Positions 63,580-64,000 of a stretch of 64,000 bases of DNA are shown here, piece by piece. The notes under the pieces were generated by a model, which saw only the letters and a list, made by a program, of their open reading frames with translations, made no database searches and was not told the origin of the DNA. Within the stretch, counting starts at the first letter, position 1; every line of letters begins with the position of its first letter. Both the position numbers and the translations under genes were made by a program. The DNA lies in assembly GCF_013410035.1 (NCBI RefSeq), contig NZ_JACCBW010000003.1, positions 186,001-250,000 on the forward strand. The letters are read 5' to 3'. The stretch is from Nocardioides cavernae (GTDB lineage Bacteria > Actinomycetota > Actinomycetes > Propionibacteriales > Nocardioidaceae).

Positions 63580-64000
63580 TCAGTCGTTCTCCCAGTAGGG
63601 ACCCTCGAGGTAGCGGGTGCGGTCGAGGGTGGTCACCGGCCGCCGGACCGTGACGTAGGTCTTGCGGAGCGTGCCGTCCTCGTCGCGCACCCACCGCGCG
63701 ACCCGGAAGTTCGCGTACGTCGTGGTGTACGCGTTGCGGGTGTTGCGCGGGTTGTTCCACTGGTAGTCGTAGTTCTTGAGGTACTTCTTCGCGACCTTCG
63801 CGCCCTGGATCGTGAACCAGACCTCGTCGTTCGCGGTGCTCAGGCTGGCCCAGTTCGACGATCCGGTCAGCACCATGTTGGTGTCCGGGACCCCGTTGTA
63901 GGTGCCCTGGACGATGAGGTACTTCTGGTGGCTGTAGTAGTCCAGGATCAGGTCGTCGACGCCGTCGGAGTTGAGGTCGAAGTTGTCGTCGGTGTTGTAG
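63580..64000 (-). CDS. Phospholipase D-like domain protein, C-terminal part
   Basis: Partial: the gene runs off the right edge and the frame is open to base 3 of the reverse strand, about 139 residues. It shows H-Q-K-YLIVQG, the place of an HKD motif, then TGSSNWAS, the usual following block. The motif aspartate is Q here. The rest (NYDYQWNNPRNTRNAYTTTYANFR) is typical of secreted actinobacterial PLD-like proteins. Whether it has a signal peptide is outside the window. Confidence 0.75.
   Translation of the reverse strand, partial: YNTDDNFDLNSDGVDDLILDYYSHQKYLIVQGTYNGVPDTNMVLTGSSNWASLSTANDEVWFTIQGAKVAKKYLKNYDYQWNNPRNTRNAYTTTYANFRVARWVRDEDGTLRKTYVTVRRPVTTLDRTRYLEGPYWEND

Overview
The window is 64 kb of high-GC DNA with actinobacterial gene content: rbpA, helY, a split Lnt/Ppm1 pair, helR with its rifamycin-associated element, and the gcvP-MerR-nuclease-FtsR-FHA-gcvH-DUF881-Sbp-DUF881-PgsA block known from Mycobacterium and Corynebacterium. 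Gene order, GTG starts, four-base ATGA/GTGA overlaps and the type of intergenic repeat suggest a Nocardioides-like member of the Nocardioidaceae. That assignment is inference, since no rRNA or other marker is present. Nearly all the DNA is chromosomal core. No transposase, integrase, phage gene, tRNA or CRISPR array was found.

Layout. 1-1.9 kb: end of helY, a 5'-3' exonuclease and an Lrp/AsnC regulator. 1.97-3.23 kb: one AbiEi-like/DUF559 gene framed by large inverted double-hairpin repeats, possibly a one-gene mobile cassette. 3.3-8.7 kb: a lysine-degradation cluster (kamA divergent from kdd-kamD-kamE-kal) covering every step from lysine to crotonyl-CoA except the Kce cleavage step. 9.1-12.4 kb: lnt-ppm1-fxsA, convergent with rbpA, which has a consensus-type SigR promoter. 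12.6-22.5 kb: MFS transporter, GDPD, an XRE-MurA fusion with a perfect palindrome at its start codon, alcohol dehydrogenase, PhoD, a YcaQ-like glycosylase and small proteins. 22.7-29.6 kb: UvrA-like ATPase, Nei-type glycosylase, homocysteine methyltransferase, and helR divergent from a thioesterase across a RAE palindrome.

30.0-30.2 kb: a decayed MFS gene, a long hairpin and a strong candidate XerCD dif site, which would place the window at the replication terminus. 30.2-43.4 kb: stand-alone LigD phosphoesterase domain, CPA1 antiporter, aldo/keto reductase, cyclophilin lipoprotein, OsmC, FdhD, SbcD-SbcC and TldD-TldE. 43.37-43.88 kb: nine 53-bp tandem repeats. 43.9-46.6 kb: an SPFH/zinc-ribbon/membrane operon resembling B. 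subtilis ydjGHI. 46.7-59.5 kb: one long minus-strand stretch with a serine hydrolase, glycine-riboswitch-controlled gcvP, the conserved regulatory and membrane block, and two CorC/CNNM proteins. 59.7-64 kb: sulfatase, SLC13-like permease, a threonine-dehydratase-like enzyme, a strong terminator and a truncated secreted PLD-like gene.

Functional links. Lysine catabolism is a self-contained unit. Glycine cleavage genes (gcvP, gcvH) sit with an FHA protein of the GarA/OdhI type, coupling one-carbon and 2-oxoglutarate metabolism to kinase signalling. Several genes serve DNA repair (exonuclease, YcaQ, UvrA-like, Nei, LigD-PE, SbcCD). RbpA and HelR both act on RNA polymerase and both bear on rifamycin tolerance.
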